Below, piece after piece: positions 21,998 to 34,497 of a DNA stretch of 64,000 nucleotides; position 1 is the first letter of the stretch, and every line of letters begins with the position of its first letter. The notes below the pieces were generated by a model that was not told the DNA's origin, did not search any database, and was given only the letters and a program-made list of their open reading frames with translations. Source of the stretch: Corynespora cassiicola (Eukaryota > Ascomycota > Dothideomycetes > Pleosporales > Corynesporascaceae); NCBI GenBank assembly GCA_022059125.1, contig JAEUWY010000012.1, forward strand, positions 1,488,001 through 1,552,000, in the 5' to 3' direction. The translations under genes and the position numbers were made by a program.

Positions 21998-24900
21998 GCG
22001 CATCGTTTCAATATGTTGGCATATTCGAAAGATGTTTGTGGCGGAAAATCATAAATCAAGGGAATTGGCGGTGATTCCCAGAGGGTACATAGCGATCTGA
22101 ATGAATTGTGAAATACCCCACCGCAAAACTGCATACCTTTTGCCATTTACCTTGTGATGTCGTCGATAGGGATGCACCGGTATATTCTATTATAACTCAA
22201 TGATCTTACTGCATATTTGTTTTTTTAAGATTCAAATTTGCGTAGTTTAAACAATCGCCTACCGGCTGCTAGAATGACGCCCACCCAGTACGATTCCGAG
22301 GAACATAGACTATTGCGTCGTCCCTCATCAGCCGGGTTGGAGAGAATTTACCTTCTCGTATAGTTGACCCAGGCAAGGAACGTCGATGATCATTAGAAGC
22401 CAGGCGTCTGATAAGCACCAGCATCCCTCATACTGATCGCTTCTGGTGATTCAATAGCAGTGAAACCTAGTTGATCTTATCACATCACATAGAACCTAAT
22501 ACTATGCGTGAGGTTCTTTGTCTTGTGCACTCTCTTGCTCTGTAGTGGCTGAAAAGATTAAAGACGTGTATTTTTACACGACGCAATGCCCTGCCACAAA
22601 ACTCTGCAGGTTTTTTTTATTGGATCTGATCGATGGATCTATTTGAATTGAATAGGCAGCATCGCACGCGGACTGGGGTCCTAAATCACACAAACACACA
22701 GGGGCTACCCCTAACAAGGCCCGGAGACACAGGAAAATGTTGCAATCATTTGTATGCTTCTTTGTTCCAGTAAACCTCCCGGCGGACTATTCATAGAAAG
22801 TAGATAAATTCTCATATATTGTAAGCGGGTATATTAGCTCTCGGCAATGCTGACTGAAGTAGTCAGGTTCGTCTCTTCTGCATAATGTGTGTTCTAGAGA
22901 CCAACTCATGGAATTGCGGTTCTCTCACGACGCTCGCAGTACTAAAAAGTGAACTAGTCTCCTCTTAAGTCACTCTAAGCAGTAAACACTATCGCGAACG
23001 ATACACCCAGAGCTATAAGCTAATGGGATTTGATTTGTTAAAGGTGAGGAGAAAGCTTATGAAGGCTACTTAACAGGTCGATTCTTCATACGTTACTCTC
23101 CAGAATCTCCACTAAAGCGATTCTCCAACGATAAAACTATACTGCACACAAAATATTCAGGGATGACTTTTGTGTGGTTTAGGGATTTCTGACGATTGAC
23201 TTCATGGGAGTGTTTTTCTGTGGTGACGCAAAAAGCAACTAGGAAAGCTGTTCAGCCTCTGACGAGCAATGTTGGAGATTCCAAGGCAAGATTTATGCTG
23301 TGTGCTTGTAACTAAAGACTCAATCCCTCGCATTTGATGGTAGTGGTTCTAATTTGCACCTTTCGGCAACACGGTAGGCACTAGTACTACAAAGGTTGCT
23401 ACGATGAAAAGCTTCATACAGGCTGTAATCATACATAAGGGGGGCTTGTCCCCCATTCCTCAAAGTTAGACAATGGTATGATTTAGTTCAAGCATTATGG
23501 TTCTTGTCCCACTGTTGCTGAATCCGTCCGTACTAGCAACCTTGCGCCAATCTCTTGTGTCTCCACATCGCTCCACGTATCCCAAGCCAGTATAGCAGGC
23601 CATTTTTGTGGCTATATGTAGTCAAATATATCCCAGGGGCTCTGTTGGGTGTTACTCTCTTGACTGGTCCCTGTTTTTTTTCCCTTGAATACATACGATG
23701 GGCAAGCTCTCGAAGAAAAGAAGATAAAACAAGATCTTGGATTGATCGCCTATTAGCCAAGTTTCTGTGCAGCCAACTGAGCTACACAATTCAATCATGG
23801 GAGATATGAAAATTGATGAGAAATGCAATGTTGAAAAGAAGGCTGGTGGCAGGTACCCAAAAACACCAGTTTGTGTACACGTCAGTTCAGCGAAACCTCT
23901 CGTTTGGAAATCAGCTCCAATTACCTCTAAAAAGTATATCCAGAGCACAAGCACTGCTTCCTCAAGGACAACATATGATTAAACTTATTGATTAACCAAG
24001 TGCGTGTACCCCCCCAAACCTTTGACCTTAGGGTTTAGGCGAGTGCAGAGGGAAACTATCTGGTATAGAATCAGAAATCCAGCCACCTAAAGTCTTCTAG
24101 AGCCACGGAACCGTCTTCCTTGACATTATTGTGCTAGTTTTAGAGGTTTGAATGCATACTTTGTCATACAGAAGAGTGGCTCGAGGTCCATTACGTGTTC
24201 ATTTTAAGCTTAAAAAAATCAATCGTCTGCATATGCTTCCTTGTCACTCTATGGCGCGACCTGGGTCATCTTAGTATACAACGTATCTATATGTAGTGTT
24301 CTTGTCCTGGAACTGGGCGACTTTGTTCCATGAAGGAACCATAGAAACTTACAGCCAAAAAAACAACTCTGGAAGTGTTGTCAAGTAAGAGCAGAAAAAT
24401 CAGAACATAGCAATAGGATTTCCATAGATACCTAGCTCTCCTACATTGAGAAGCAATTTGTTGGATCCTAGTAAGTGGTGAAGCTACCTCCATGATGCAT
24501 AAGATGCTATAATTGCTTTATGGGTTAATTCATTGCATTAGAAAGCAATACGCAGTGCTTAGTAGACTGTATTTGCATTTTATACTGTGAATTATGCCTA
24601 TTATGATAGAAGCACCAATCTGGACTTTCCTGAAATCTAGATTCTATTGCCGCTACAGTGCAACAATACTTCACTCCAGGGAATAGATAACGATCTTTGT
24701 TCTGTGTATTGCCTTTTTCTCTCGGAGAACCAGAATTCTAGAGCAGGATTGACCATAGCATGGTTATACTTGAGACCTGAAATGAGTTGGTGATGATTGT
24801 ACAACCAGGCACTAGCGGAAGTGGCTTGGTGGGGAAGGAACCAGAATCGTGAGGATAGTATTCTTGAAAATTAGATAGAAAGAATCAGTCAAGCCAGAAC

Positions 24901-24999
24901 ATATATCACGATAACGATGCTAAAGCTTCTAAAACAGGTTCATGATGGACATTCTGCTATTCCAATACAATTCAGATCAACAAAGCCAGCTCGCCCAGC
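21998..24999. other. Gene-free, AT-richer 3 kb
   Basis: No frame on either strand shows a recognisable motif, signal peptide or plausible splice structure. The base composition is visibly richer in A and T than the flanks. No terminal inverted repeats, long terminal repeats or transposase motifs were seen. A lone tRNA A-box-like string occurs near 23773-23786 on the minus strand without a partner B-box. Confidence 0.5.
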
Positions 25000-25520
25000 G
25001 TGACATGGGATGCTACCAACAACCACCAACGTTCAAGAGTATTACCAATCTGGCTTCCAATGCAGGTGAAGTCAACAATTGTCGGCATTACCAATCCTCA
25101 GATCCCTGACACCAACTTACCAGCTTGGCATGCACACGATAAAGTGCGGCCAAGAAGCTATCCAACCCCTACAGAATTTAGGGCTACTTGCAGAGGCCAA
25201 CCAAACGTGTGGAGCTGGACACGATTGACGATCCATCCATTCAAGACGCGGTGTCTCAGACTAAACAAAGCTTGAGAGTCTCGAGGTGAAGTTCCTGATC
25301 AGCAACGCAGCTACCACACGGCTAGCAAAACTAGGGGAGCAGGGTCCAGAGCGATATGCGACAAACGTATTCGATGCGAACCTGAAGAAACCACTGCCTA
25401 CTAACTTGGTAGTCTCGTTCTCAAGCCAAGGAGACGATGGCACAAGGACACTAGATGAGCTCTTCTCAATGACTCAAAAGCCACAGGCTATTTTCCGGTC
25501 CCCTAGGGGGCGCACCCTAC
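25000..25520 (+). pseudogene. Decayed short-chain dehydrogenase/reductase-like remnant
   Basis: Pieces of a reductase-like protein occur in order but in different frames. STIVGITNPQIPDTN (near 25087) resembles the beta-2 region; RVELDTIDDPSIQDAV (near 25213-25260) resembles the beta-3 LDxTDDxS region; VKFLISNAATT (near 25286) resembles the beta-4 LINNAG motif; TNLVVSFSSQG (near 25402) resembles the VVxxSS motif before the active site. Stops and frame shifts separate them and the expected Rossmann glycine motif and Tyr-Lys pair were not found. The identification rests on motif order alone. Confidence 0.42.
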
Positions 25521-28387
25521 AGGTCATAGGGACGTCAACATGTCGTCGGCAGGAAGTTCGGTACATTCCCAGAAAGCAAAGTAGCCTCGGCCGGCGGGCT
25601 CTGTTGCCTTGTTCGGTATGTTGGAGAGGGCAAACTCGGGACCCAAGGCCTCGTTCCAAGCCATTAGTCCTGGGCACTGCAAGTCGGCAACCAACGGACT
25701 CCGGGGACTGATGGACCCGCCAGATGGGGCGAGAGCAGCTGTGGGACGAGCGGGGGACAAAGACGGGCACATGTAGCATGGATTTCTGGGGACTTGACGA
25801 TGGGGAAAATCCAAAAGTACCTTGGTAAAAGGAAGGAGGGGAAGTGCCTGCTAGCCGCGGCGATCCTGGTGTGATGTGATTTGTCAGTAGCGTCTTGCGT
25901 GGATGTTGGGAACAATACGAAGTCGGGATTAATAATTTATTGATGACGACCTCATGTACAGAGGCTGACTAGAGAAGGATGGACAGCAAACGGTCAGGTA
26001 ACGCAAGCGTGCATCGTGTTCTACAGCCGAGCCGGAGAAGTCGGGGTCCGTACAGCTAAGTACAGGAGTTGACTCAGAGGGACGAGACCAATGGAACACG
26101 GCGGAGGGAGATGCAAATAGACTGAGTGTTGCGCAACAATGGAGGAGGTGAGACGAGGTTGGAAAACCCTTGCCGCGGATACCAAGGAGCTGCACTGAGG
26201 GTATGGAGAGCTTGCGGGTAGAATTGCTAGACCATGCCAGAAATGGGGCCAAGGCAGATCGATCGGGGGGGGTACCCACATGGCAAAAAAACCAGAAACT
26301 TCTGAGCGGACTCGGGCCAGCTTCTAGCGAGGGAAATGGCTTCCCGATTCAACCAAACAATGACGAGGGCAAACGGCGGTGAAAAGGTCGAGGATGTTCT
26401 GCGGATCCGTAGTGAGTCGCTGGCGATGGCGCGATGCAGCCATGACTGGATGATGTGAGTCGAAGCGGAAACGACGAAATGGCATTACGGGCGCTGAGAC
26501 ACGAGATGGGCCGACTGAGCACCGCAATGGGTTCGCAGGCCAGTCGGCGTCGAAGGGGAAGGCAAATGCAGGCCGGCGAGGGTCCACCGAGGGGCAGGAC
26601 TGGAGACGACGTTGGTCAGACGAGGATTGGGGCAGCGGACATGCAGAAGCTGTCTGCTTATTCCCGAAACGGGCTGGCGTGCCGGTGGGTGCTGTGTGAT
26701 CGGCGGAATTTGGGAACCGGATGTGCATGTGGCCCCGGCTAAGCGAGCCATCGCCAGATTTTGTGCGGAAGTCGCGATCAAGCATCATCTCAACATCGCA
26801 GCATGCCATTGCGGCTCTGCGTGGCGGCGCCGGCACCACGACGGCCATGCCCGACCGGGGGGGAGGCAATGCGACATGGGGACCAGGCCGGCGGCTGCTG
26901 GAGCTTGCCATCGAGTAATAGATATTGAGGGCAGCGCGTGTAGAACAGTCTGGAGCCTCAACATGTGGGTTCGCTAGGCGCCGTGCATTGCCAGGCACGC
27001 AGTTGCTGAGGCCCACGGTGCGGCGGATGGGAATGCGATGTGGAGATGAGTCAGGCCACGGGGAAGAGGCTGCATTCTGCCTGGCCGACACTTGCTGTAA
27101 AAAATTTGAGGCATTACCTAACGCCAGCGCCTTGGCGACACGCATCGATGTGGGTAGAGGGCGAGACGTGGAGGACGGCCGTGGCCAGCCATCAGTCATG
27201 GGCAAGCAGACGCAGACGCAGACGACGAGGGCGCGGGCGAGCAGAGGACTGAGACTGGGAGGGGGCAAGACTGCGGACACGACGCGCACGGCGGAAGCTG
27301 GGCCAGCCAGGCGAGGCGAGGCAGCTCCGTGGAGATGCTGGATGCTCGACCCCAGCTTCGCCATTTGCAGCTGCCACGACGCCATATTGCGGGGAACAGG
27401 AGCGTGACGCAGGCTCTGGACAGAGGTCAGGAGGCAGCACCCAGCCGTTGCGGTGAGCCGGGGCACGTTGGATGGGATGAGCACCCCAGAGGGCGCTCGC
27501 TCCGGGATGAGGTTAGCATGAGGTATAGACTTTGGGGGTTGAGGGAGGGGGAGGGGCCACGGCCGTCGGCGACCGCACAGCAACAACCGCAGCAACAGCA
27601 GCAGCAATGCAAACGCAGGGCACCTTGTTGTGCGGCGAAGAGGCGGGCGCCACGTCGCACCGGCGTGGACGAGAGGGGTGTCGCAGAATAAGAGGAGCTG
27701 GACACGTCGTCGGGGAACAAAGGCGGCGTGCCTGGGGGCGCGGTTGGGTACGTACCCTCGAAGAACGCGGTGACAAAGGCCATGGGCTCATCCGGCTGAG
27801 GTTCTGCGGCGCGCGGCCCCGGTCGCTGCAGCAGAGGCGATCACGAGAGACTGCGGCAGGCCGTGCGCCGACCTGCGCTTGCCTGCACCGATGCACTGGC
27901 CTGCGCAACTGCCTCCTGACCCAAAAATTGCAGCCACCTGCAGGGTTGGGCTTGCTGCTTCCGGGATGGCGCCTGCCCGCGAAAAGCTTGGGTGGTGTTG
28001 CGCCGATGGCATCACTCAGCCTGGCATACGCCGCCTGGCGAGTCGCAAGTTTTCATCAAGTAACTGAACCCCCAACGCCCTTTAAAGCCCTGACGCGCCC
28101 CGTGCAAAGACGTGAAGTTGCTCCCCGAGATTCCTGAAGAATATCATGTTCCTGCCGCAAAGCCGCATCCATCAATTGAACACCCACAAGATCAACTCGT
28201 AGCCTGCATTGCATTTGCACCCTGCCCTGCTCTGCCATTCGCCGCCGCCGCCAGACGCACCCCCCCCGGCCCTGCATTATTGCTGCCACCACGGCATTGG
28301 ACACTCGACATCTTGATTGCTCCCGCGCCAATCGTCGCTTATACCACCTCCCCAGATTCTCGACGCCGCCCGCTGCCTTTGTCAGCC
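25521..28387. other. Gene-free, GC-rich; promoter side of the arrestin gene
   Basis: Composition changes sharply from AT-rich to GC-rich around 25500. A long minus-strand open frame (26324-27607) begins with a Leu/Arg run and is Pro/Ser/Arg-rich throughout; it looks like a by-product of GC-rich sequence. A glutamine-codon-like CAGCAA run lies near 27582-27606. The right end is the long promoter and leader of the arrestin gene. Confidence 0.45.
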
Positions 28388-29713
28388 ATGCCCGGCCGAC
28401 TTCTCTCCTTCGTCAGGCCCGCGCCTTCCTCCAAGCTCGACGCCCTCAAAGCCCCCCAGTCCTTCTTCCCGCCCGTCTACTCGGTCGAGCCGCCCACCAA
28501 CACAAAGTCAAAGTCCCAGGAGTCGCTCGTCATCATGGATGCTTTCAAGCGCCACAGCCTCGGTGCCCGCCACCACTCGGACAAGAAGAGCCCCAAGGTC
28601 GAGCCCCAGGCCTCGGCCACCATGAACATGGACGTCGAGTCGCCGCCGCTGGTCTTCTACAACGGCCCGCAGACCTCCACCGGCGCCCTCTTCTCCGGCC
28701 AATTGATGATCAATGTCACCGAGCCGCACATCACCATCGAAAAGTTTGACATGCGCCTGCTCGCCATCGTCACGACCAAGAAGCCCGTGGCCCCCCACTG
28801 CCCGGACTGCACCAGCCAAACCACCGAAATCCACAAGTGGGATTTCCTCACCCACCCAGTCTCTCTGCGCCATGGTCCCCATTCGTTCCCCTTCAGCCAT
28901 CTGCTCCCGGGACATCTGCCTGCCACCACTCATGGCAGCATGGCCACGCTGGACTACTTCCTTTCCGCCGTGGCAGTCACCTCCACCGGCGAGAACATCA
29001 TCTACAAGCGCACCCTTGACATCAAGCGCGCCATCTGCCCCGGCAACGAGAAGCACTCCATCCGCATCTTCCCCCCGACCAACCTCACCGCCTCGGTGAA
29101 GCTCCCGCCCGTCATCCACCCCATTGGCGATTTCCCCATTGAGATGCGTCTGTCTGGCATCGTCCAGAACAAGACCGACTCTCAGACTCGCTGGAGGCTC
29201 CGCAAGCTGAACTGGAGGATCGAGGAGACGCAAAAGTTCGTTGCCCCTGCCTGCAGCAAGCATGTGAACAAGGTCGGAGGCGAGGGCAAGGGCATCCTCC
29301 ACGAAGACACCCACGTCATTGGCAGCGAGGAGGTCAAGCACGGTTGGAAGACCGATTTCGAGCAAGGCAACATCGACGCCGAGTTCCGCGCTGCCGTCAA
29401 CATGGCCATGAAGCCTCTTTGCGACATGGACAGCCCCAGTGGCATGTCCGTCAAGCACAACCTTGTCATCGAGATGGTTGTCGCCGAAGAGTGGGCTCCG
29501 CTCAAGAAGCTCTCCCAGGCGACCCCCACCGGCGCTGCTCGCGTCTTGCGCACTCAGTTCCACCTCATCCTTACCGAGCGCTCGGGCATGGGCATCTCCT
29601 GGGACGAGGAACAGCCACCCATGTACGAGGATGTTCCTGCCAGCCCACCCACCTACATGGGCGAGTTCGACGCTGCTCATCTCGACGATGAGACTAGCAG
29701 CATTGAGCTCTAA
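28388..29713 (+). CDS. Alpha-arrestin, Art1/LDB19 type ubiquitin-ligase adaptor
   Basis: Single exon, 441 aa from the Met at 28388. The frame is open for 92 more codons upstream, but that part is low-complexity and unlike the family, so I use the internal start MPGRLLSFVRP. Family features: SPPLVFYNGPQTSTGALFSG at the arrestin N-domain start, a CPDCTSQ pair, the HSFPFSHLLPGHLPATTHG block and DYFLSAVAVTS, then an arrestin-C half. The C-terminus holds two PY motifs, PPMY (410-413) and PPTY (420-423), the binding sites for the WW domains of the Rsp5/Nedd4 ligase. The yeast homologue directs ubiquitination and endocytosis of plasma-membrane transporters such as amino-acid permeases. Confidence 0.9.
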   Translation: MPGRLLSFVRPAPSSKLDALKAPQSFFPPVYSVEPPTNTKSKSQESLVIMDAFKRHSLGARHHSDKKSPKVEPQASATMNMDVESPPLVFYNGPQTSTGALFSGQLMINVTEPHITIEKFDMRLLAIVTTKKPVAPHCPDCTSQTTEIHKWDFLTHPVSLRHGPHSFPFSHLLPGHLPATTHGSMATLDYFLSAVAVTSTGENIIYKRTLDIKRAICPGNEKHSIRIFPPTNLTASVKLPPVIHPIGDFPIEMRLSGIVQNKTDSQTRWRLRKLNWRIEETQKFVAPACSKHVNKVGGEGKGILHEDTHVIGSEEVKHGWKTDFEQGNIDAEFRAAVNMAMKPLCDMDSPSGMSVKHNLVIEMVVAEEWAPLKKLSQATPTGAARVLRTQFHLILTERSGMGISWDEEQPPMYEDVPASPPTYMGEFDAAHLDDETSSIEL

Positions 29714-31673
29714 ACCCTTTCAACACCATTTCCTATCTTGACTTCCTGACGGCCAATCTCATCTGTAACGAATTTCCTTGGATTTGGGAGCATCCCACTG
29801 TGGAATTGTTTTGGCAGGTCCTTAACGATTGGTCGAGGAGGATATACCCCATGCGAAATACCCAACCCCATTCATCGTGTTTTTTTTATTTCTTCTTCTT
29901 CGCAATCCGTTTAATCAATCTTCGCTTTCATTTGTACCTTTTTTTTTATTCTACTACCGACTACAGGAGGAGAGGGGCATCAGATACCAGCTTGAGTTGA
30001 GCTTTGGAGAGCTCCTCTAGCATCTTGGCATTTCGATTTCGACAGGGCGTTTGGCGGAAAAAAAAAAGTGATACTACAGCGCATACCCGTAATTAGTTAG
30101 CATAGCAGTGGAAATACTCTGATTCTACCCCTCATTTCTGATCTTGTCACAAGCCTAGTGATGTGATGTCTCTCCACAGGCCAGACCGTCATATCGACAT
30201 ATCACGCCAGCATTCCATCACGCCACGCTATCACATGATGTCGTGATGTGCTCAAAAGCACGCAGCTGGCCACGTCCCCAGCTTCCATCGCGCAGACACA
30301 GACACCTCCACACCGTCTTTTTTTCTCACCCTCATTTCACTCTCCGGTCCTTCTGTCCCAATGTAGCTCAATCGTCCCTGGCCATTCCGGATTCGACTGC
30401 CAACCAACCAGCCCGTTAGCAAGCACCGCATCCAGCCTCTCCATGGATCCATCAACAACACATCACATGGCGACGCACGCCTAACCTGCGGGAGAGCGGC
30501 CATGTCCGCCCGCGCGCCTACTCAGGCACCAACAGCACCCACGTGGGTCCCAAAGGCCCGACGTCAGAAAAAAAAAGCCTCTACGCCTCGCCTCTACCCT
30601 GCGTTCCAGAACGAACGAACCCATTGACCCTCGTCGCCTATGACACATAGTTTCTTGGGCGAACTGCTTCTGACACCAGGTACCCGAGTTAGTACGTGAG
30701 ACTACCCGTTAGTAGCCGCAGGATGTGCTGCAGGGATTTTTTTCTCTCTCTCCCTCTCTTTGCCCCAGTCTGCGTCTGCTTGCGTCTTTTCTTACCCCCG
30801 TCATCGCCCCGTCATCTGCCTGCATTTGCTGGAACGGACTAGTAAGGACCTTTTGTGCAGAAAAGAGTGGGGACCTGGCCTTGGAGTTTTTTTTTTTCTT
30901 CCTTCTCCCCTCCTGTCTTTCATGTGCGTGTGGGTTTGGCTAGCAACCGACGAAATACTTGGAAGCGTGGATCCGGAAAAGCGAAGGGTGGGGCGAGTGG
31001 GAGCTCTGACTCTCTCTTTTTTTCTCCTTCCCGTCGCGTTGTGGGTTCGTTTTTCTCGCTTCCTTGGTTCGTGAAGCAAAAAAAAGGTTGGGGAAAGAAA
31101 TTTTTTGGGTGCGAGTGGCGTTTCCCGTCGGAAAAGGGCCGGCTGGCCGGATTACTGGTTTTGGCAGGTTTCTGGAACTGAGGATTTTTTCCGACGTCAA
31201 CGTTGGAGAGTTTTTTTTTGTGGAGACTTGTTTGAGCATTGCTAAGAGTTGGGGTTTGGTCCTTGGTCTATCGCGAGGTAGGTTGGTGTAGCTTTTTTTT
31301 TCCGCTCACGACGTACTTAGGTAGTTGCCCTTCAACGATCACTACCACAAGACCCCAGCCTTGCATTATAACAGGCTATATCGAGCTCGATCGACGAATT
31401 ACTCACCAAAGGCGATCTATTAAAAAAAATTTATATACGCATATCTTCACGTCAGTCTTTCAATGGTTCATCGTACCTTTCAAAGCATGCCAAGAGATGG
31501 ATGGGAATCATCAGCCAGACTAGGAGACAATTTGGATATTTTGATCAAATTACATTTCTTTTCCTCATTACTTTGCTCATCATGACTTGGAATGTCATTG
31601 AACATTCACCAACATTACACCCCACCACCCCTGGCCCAATCCTGTCGGACCCTTAATCTCATCTACTTAACCC
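29714..31673. other. Intergenic 2 kb, convergent ends
   Basis: Lies between the arrestin and cupredoxin 3' ends. Contains many T runs (for example 30882-30897 and 31210-31220) and CT-rich stretches on the plus strand. This looks like leader or promoter sequence, but no plus-strand gene follows, so an untranslated transcript is possible. No coding frame is supported. Confidence 0.4.
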
Positions 31674-32418
31674 TTACAGCAACAGCGCCGCAAACATGGC
31701 AACCAATCCACCAACTGCTCCGCTGCTGACAACAAGCGCAGAAGCAGCACCCGTCCCGTCCGGAGCACCAGGGGCCGTTCCACTGGGTGACGGGCTGCCC
31801 GAAGGCACGCCCGACTGAACCTCGCCGCCAGACGGAGGCGTCGAAGGCGCAGTGCTGGTGCTAGTCCTGTTGGCGGCCGCACGGAAAGCGTCAAGAGTGT
31901 TGGGTCCGTCGGCAGGCGGGTTGATGACGGCCACCATGCCCTGAGCGCAGTGGGGCGTGGGGAGAAGAGCGGCGCAGTAGAGCCAGATGGGCTGCTTGTC
32001 TTTGACTTGGATGGTAAAAGTTTGGTTCTAAGGGTCCCCGTCAGTCCATGTCACGCGGCACGGCACTGCTGTGGAGGGGGTAGGGACTACTCACAGCCGG
32101 TCCTGCGGCCGAGGGGATGAAACCGCTAAAGATGCCGCCTTCGGATGGGTTGCATGGGTTGTCGAAGTTGGCTTGCACGACAGAATGGTTCTTTGGGAAG
32201 AATTGGAAGGTGATGTTCTGGCCCACCACGGCATGGATGGTGTCCGGAGTGAAGCGGAGTCCGTTTTGACCAACAGAGACGATTTGGACGCTTTCACTGG
32301 GAGTCCCAGTTGGTGATGGGGCATGTGAGGAAGTGGCGTTGCCTGCCCCGTAGTAATGTTGATCGGCCAGGGCCATAGGAAGGGCCCCGAGTGCGAGAAT
32401 GAAGAGGCTGGAGATCAT
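31674..32418 (-). CDS. Secreted GPI-anchored cupredoxin (extracellular Ser-rich copper-protein family)
   Basis: Exons 32418-32095 and 32027-31674 (225 aa), phase-0 intron of 67 nt. The Met at 32418 starts the signal peptide MISSLFILALGALPMALA. A single plastocyanin-like fold follows: VGQNGLRFTPDTI, then ITFQFFPKNHSVVQ, and IWLYCAALLPTPHCAQGM. All four type-1 copper ligand positions are occupied: His in NHS, Cys in LYC, His in PHC, Met in QGM. The C-terminal 80 residues are Ser/Thr/Pro/Gly-rich and end with a hydrophobic tail (VGGLVAMFAALLL), consistent with a GPI anchor. Reductant, redox or adhesion roles are inference. The gene is head-to-head with the copper enzyme AA9 across about 2 kb. 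Confidence 0.85.
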
Positions 32419-32609
32419 TTTTGCTGGTTTGGTCCTGTGGAAGGCTAGTGGTAGCAATGTGAAGGGTGCTAAATAGCTAGTCTCAAAGATGCCTTGATGG
32501 TAAGATGTCTGTCCTCATTCTCGAGGCGACCACGACGCTATTTGTATCTCTGCAGAGAGGTCTAGTCCAAGCTGCGGGATACCTCACACACCATTCGACA
32601 TTAATAATT

Positions 32610-33940
32610 TCATAAGCAAAGGTATTTTGGTAGATTCACTTTGAAGCCTTTGTTGTGCCTCCGGGACATGCAAAATCCGGAGACAAGCACTGCCTGGAGG
32701 TTGGAATAAACGCCACGCAAGAGGCACAGAACGCCCACTGCTGCCCCCGTGTAAGCTTCGCTCGCTGCTAACGGTGGATACGGTTTGGGGCGCATTCGGG
32801 AAAGAGCAGACCCGGTGGTGTAGTTCGAGGCTGTGATTATGCCCGGGCGCGACGTTGGGGCTGAGTCGGCCCCTGTGCTCCCAGCGCCAAACTTTTGAAA
32901 CGTCCATGATTGGGTCCAAATGCCATTTTTGTAGTCGTAATAATGATCTTCGGGGACTTGGCTTTGACGCCTATACCCTAGAATATACTCCAAGTAAAGG
33001 TAACCGCTTGCATCGGATTCGCGGTGCCCGGGAACATGGCGGGCATGTCGTTTGCAAGACCAAAGTTGGCAAGCGGGAGGCGAGCGGGAGACAAGCGACC
33101 GAATGGACAAAAATAGACAGCGTTACAAAGGACGGAGGAGGACATCGAGACGGTGTTCGAGATTTCAGGTAATTACCAAGTCGATTACCGATGGGTGCTT
33201 CTAGCGCAGGGCCTTTCATTTGCTTCATTTCCAGTGTTTGTTCAATGGACTCAGGCCGAGGGTTCGGTGAAGGATTACCTATGTTTGTTGCGGCGTCTTG
33301 CAGAAAACGACCAATCGTCAGGAAGTTAGAAAAATCCACCTCGGTCGTCCCGTATCCCTTGCGTGTGATAGAGTCAGCGGCGGCGTAAGTAAGCTGAGAT
33401 ACAGGTTCTAGGTTTGAGTTCGCTTCGGTACCGATTCGTCGAAAAATGTTTGACTATAGGGCAGCGGCACAGCAATCCGCATGCAGTCTACACCGTCGCC
33501 TAGACAGCCCAGCTAGTGTTTCGCGCAGGCAAAAACAACATAGCTGTGTTTGGTAAAGATGCGCAAAACTGTCAGGAATTTAGCAGCCTCCAGTTATCAA
33601 AGGCCCTAGTAGATCTGATTGGTCTCGGCTAGCGCCCCGCCCAACTGTATGAGCGATCAATGTATTCTTCGCCCCCCCCCCCCCTTGTTCATACAAAAAA
33701 TGCTAAGAGGACCCAAGCATATTGAGTGATCTCTTGATTGATGATAACGTAATTCTCTCGGCTCAGTCTCCGACGTGCTTGTTTCGAAACAAGTATCGCG
33801 AGTCTGCGGCTCATATAACCGTTGCACATCATCTCCACCACGTTGAAGAAAACCGACGCCAAACCCATCGCAACCCAAATCTCATCCACCGACCCAACCG
33901 GGTGAAAATTCCTCATGGATCAAGAAGATTCCATCGTCCA
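32610..33940 (-). other. Unresolved exon-like segments, possible multi-exon or decayed gene
   Basis: Several minus-strand pieces look like real protein but I could not join them. In transcription order: 33916 to about 33694, ending LLAFF at a GTATGA donor and containing membrane-like VDEIWVAMGLASVFFNVVE; about 33500-33420 (CMRIAVPLPYSQTFFDESV); about 33395-33285 (GYGTTEVDFSNFLTIGRFLQ); about 33155-33010 (NFGLANDMPAMFPGTANP); and 32960-32610 (EDHYYDYKNGIWTQSWTFQK). A C run of 13 at 33672-33684 interrupts the region. They may be one glycoprotein gene with many introns, or a pseudogene. I recognise no family. Confidence 0.3.
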
Positions 33941-34395
33941 GAATGCTGTGCTTACCCAAAATGTCGCTCCCCCACACACACACTTTGCGGATATATCAGC
34001 ATTCGGTCACCCCGCATGACTTATATACAAGGCGGCTTATATTAAACATCCGGGGTACCGTGAGGCTTGATCGATCACTTCCCCAAAGCGTCCCGGCGTG
34101 CCAACAACCGACATAGCGGCTCTTCTAGCGAGTAAATCGCAGTAGCGCAACCAGACTTGAGACCCCAATCAGGGCTCGTCGGCCCGGCAGAGCAATGAGT
34201 GTATACAAGCCGCCCAATTTCCGGCTACTATCGCGGTTTATCTGGGGGAAGCGTGATCAAGGTCCGCCACGGAGTTGAATGAGGGCTGGCTGGAGGATCA
34301 GGAAGGTGGATTGCAGAGATAATATCGCGGACCTGTATCGACAGGATTCGACTGGCCCGGCGGTTTTGGATTGGAAAAAAAAAGTGATTGTGGAG

Positions 34396-34402
34396 TATAA
34401 AA
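34396..34402 (+). promoter_or_regulatory. TATA box of the AA9 gene
   Basis: TATAAAA lies 96 bp upstream of the AA9 start codon on the same strand. Spacing fits a fungal core promoter with a short leader. Confidence 0.6.
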
Positions 34403-34497
34403 GATGTAGTAGATGAGAGCCACCCATATAACGGAGGTGTAGTAGCAAAGACCTGTTCCAATAGCCTCGAGATCACAAGTTTGACACAGTGCTCACC

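Noticed and set aside
23773..23786. tRNA A-box-like string on the minus strand
   Set aside because: TAGCTCAGTTGG matches an A-box but no B-box or cloverleaf pairing follows at a suitable distance.
24020..24040. TTAGGGTTTAGG as an interstitial telomere repeat
   Set aside because: Only one TTAGGG unit plus a partial copy; far too short to be meaningful.
26324..27607. 427-codon minus-strand open frame
   Set aside because: Begins with a Leu/Arg run, is Pro/Ser/Arg-rich throughout with no motif, and lies in GC-rich DNA where long chance frames occur on both strands.
27427..27783. Minus-strand frame starting MAFVTAFFEGTYPTAPP
   Set aside because: The opening looks natural but it soon becomes a Cys-codon run (reverse of a GCAGCA tract) without any family similarity.
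28112..28387. 92-codon upstream extension of the arrestin frame
   Set aside because: Open by chance: Pro/Ala-rich, not like the family N-terminus; the internal Met at 28388 is followed at once by typical sequence.
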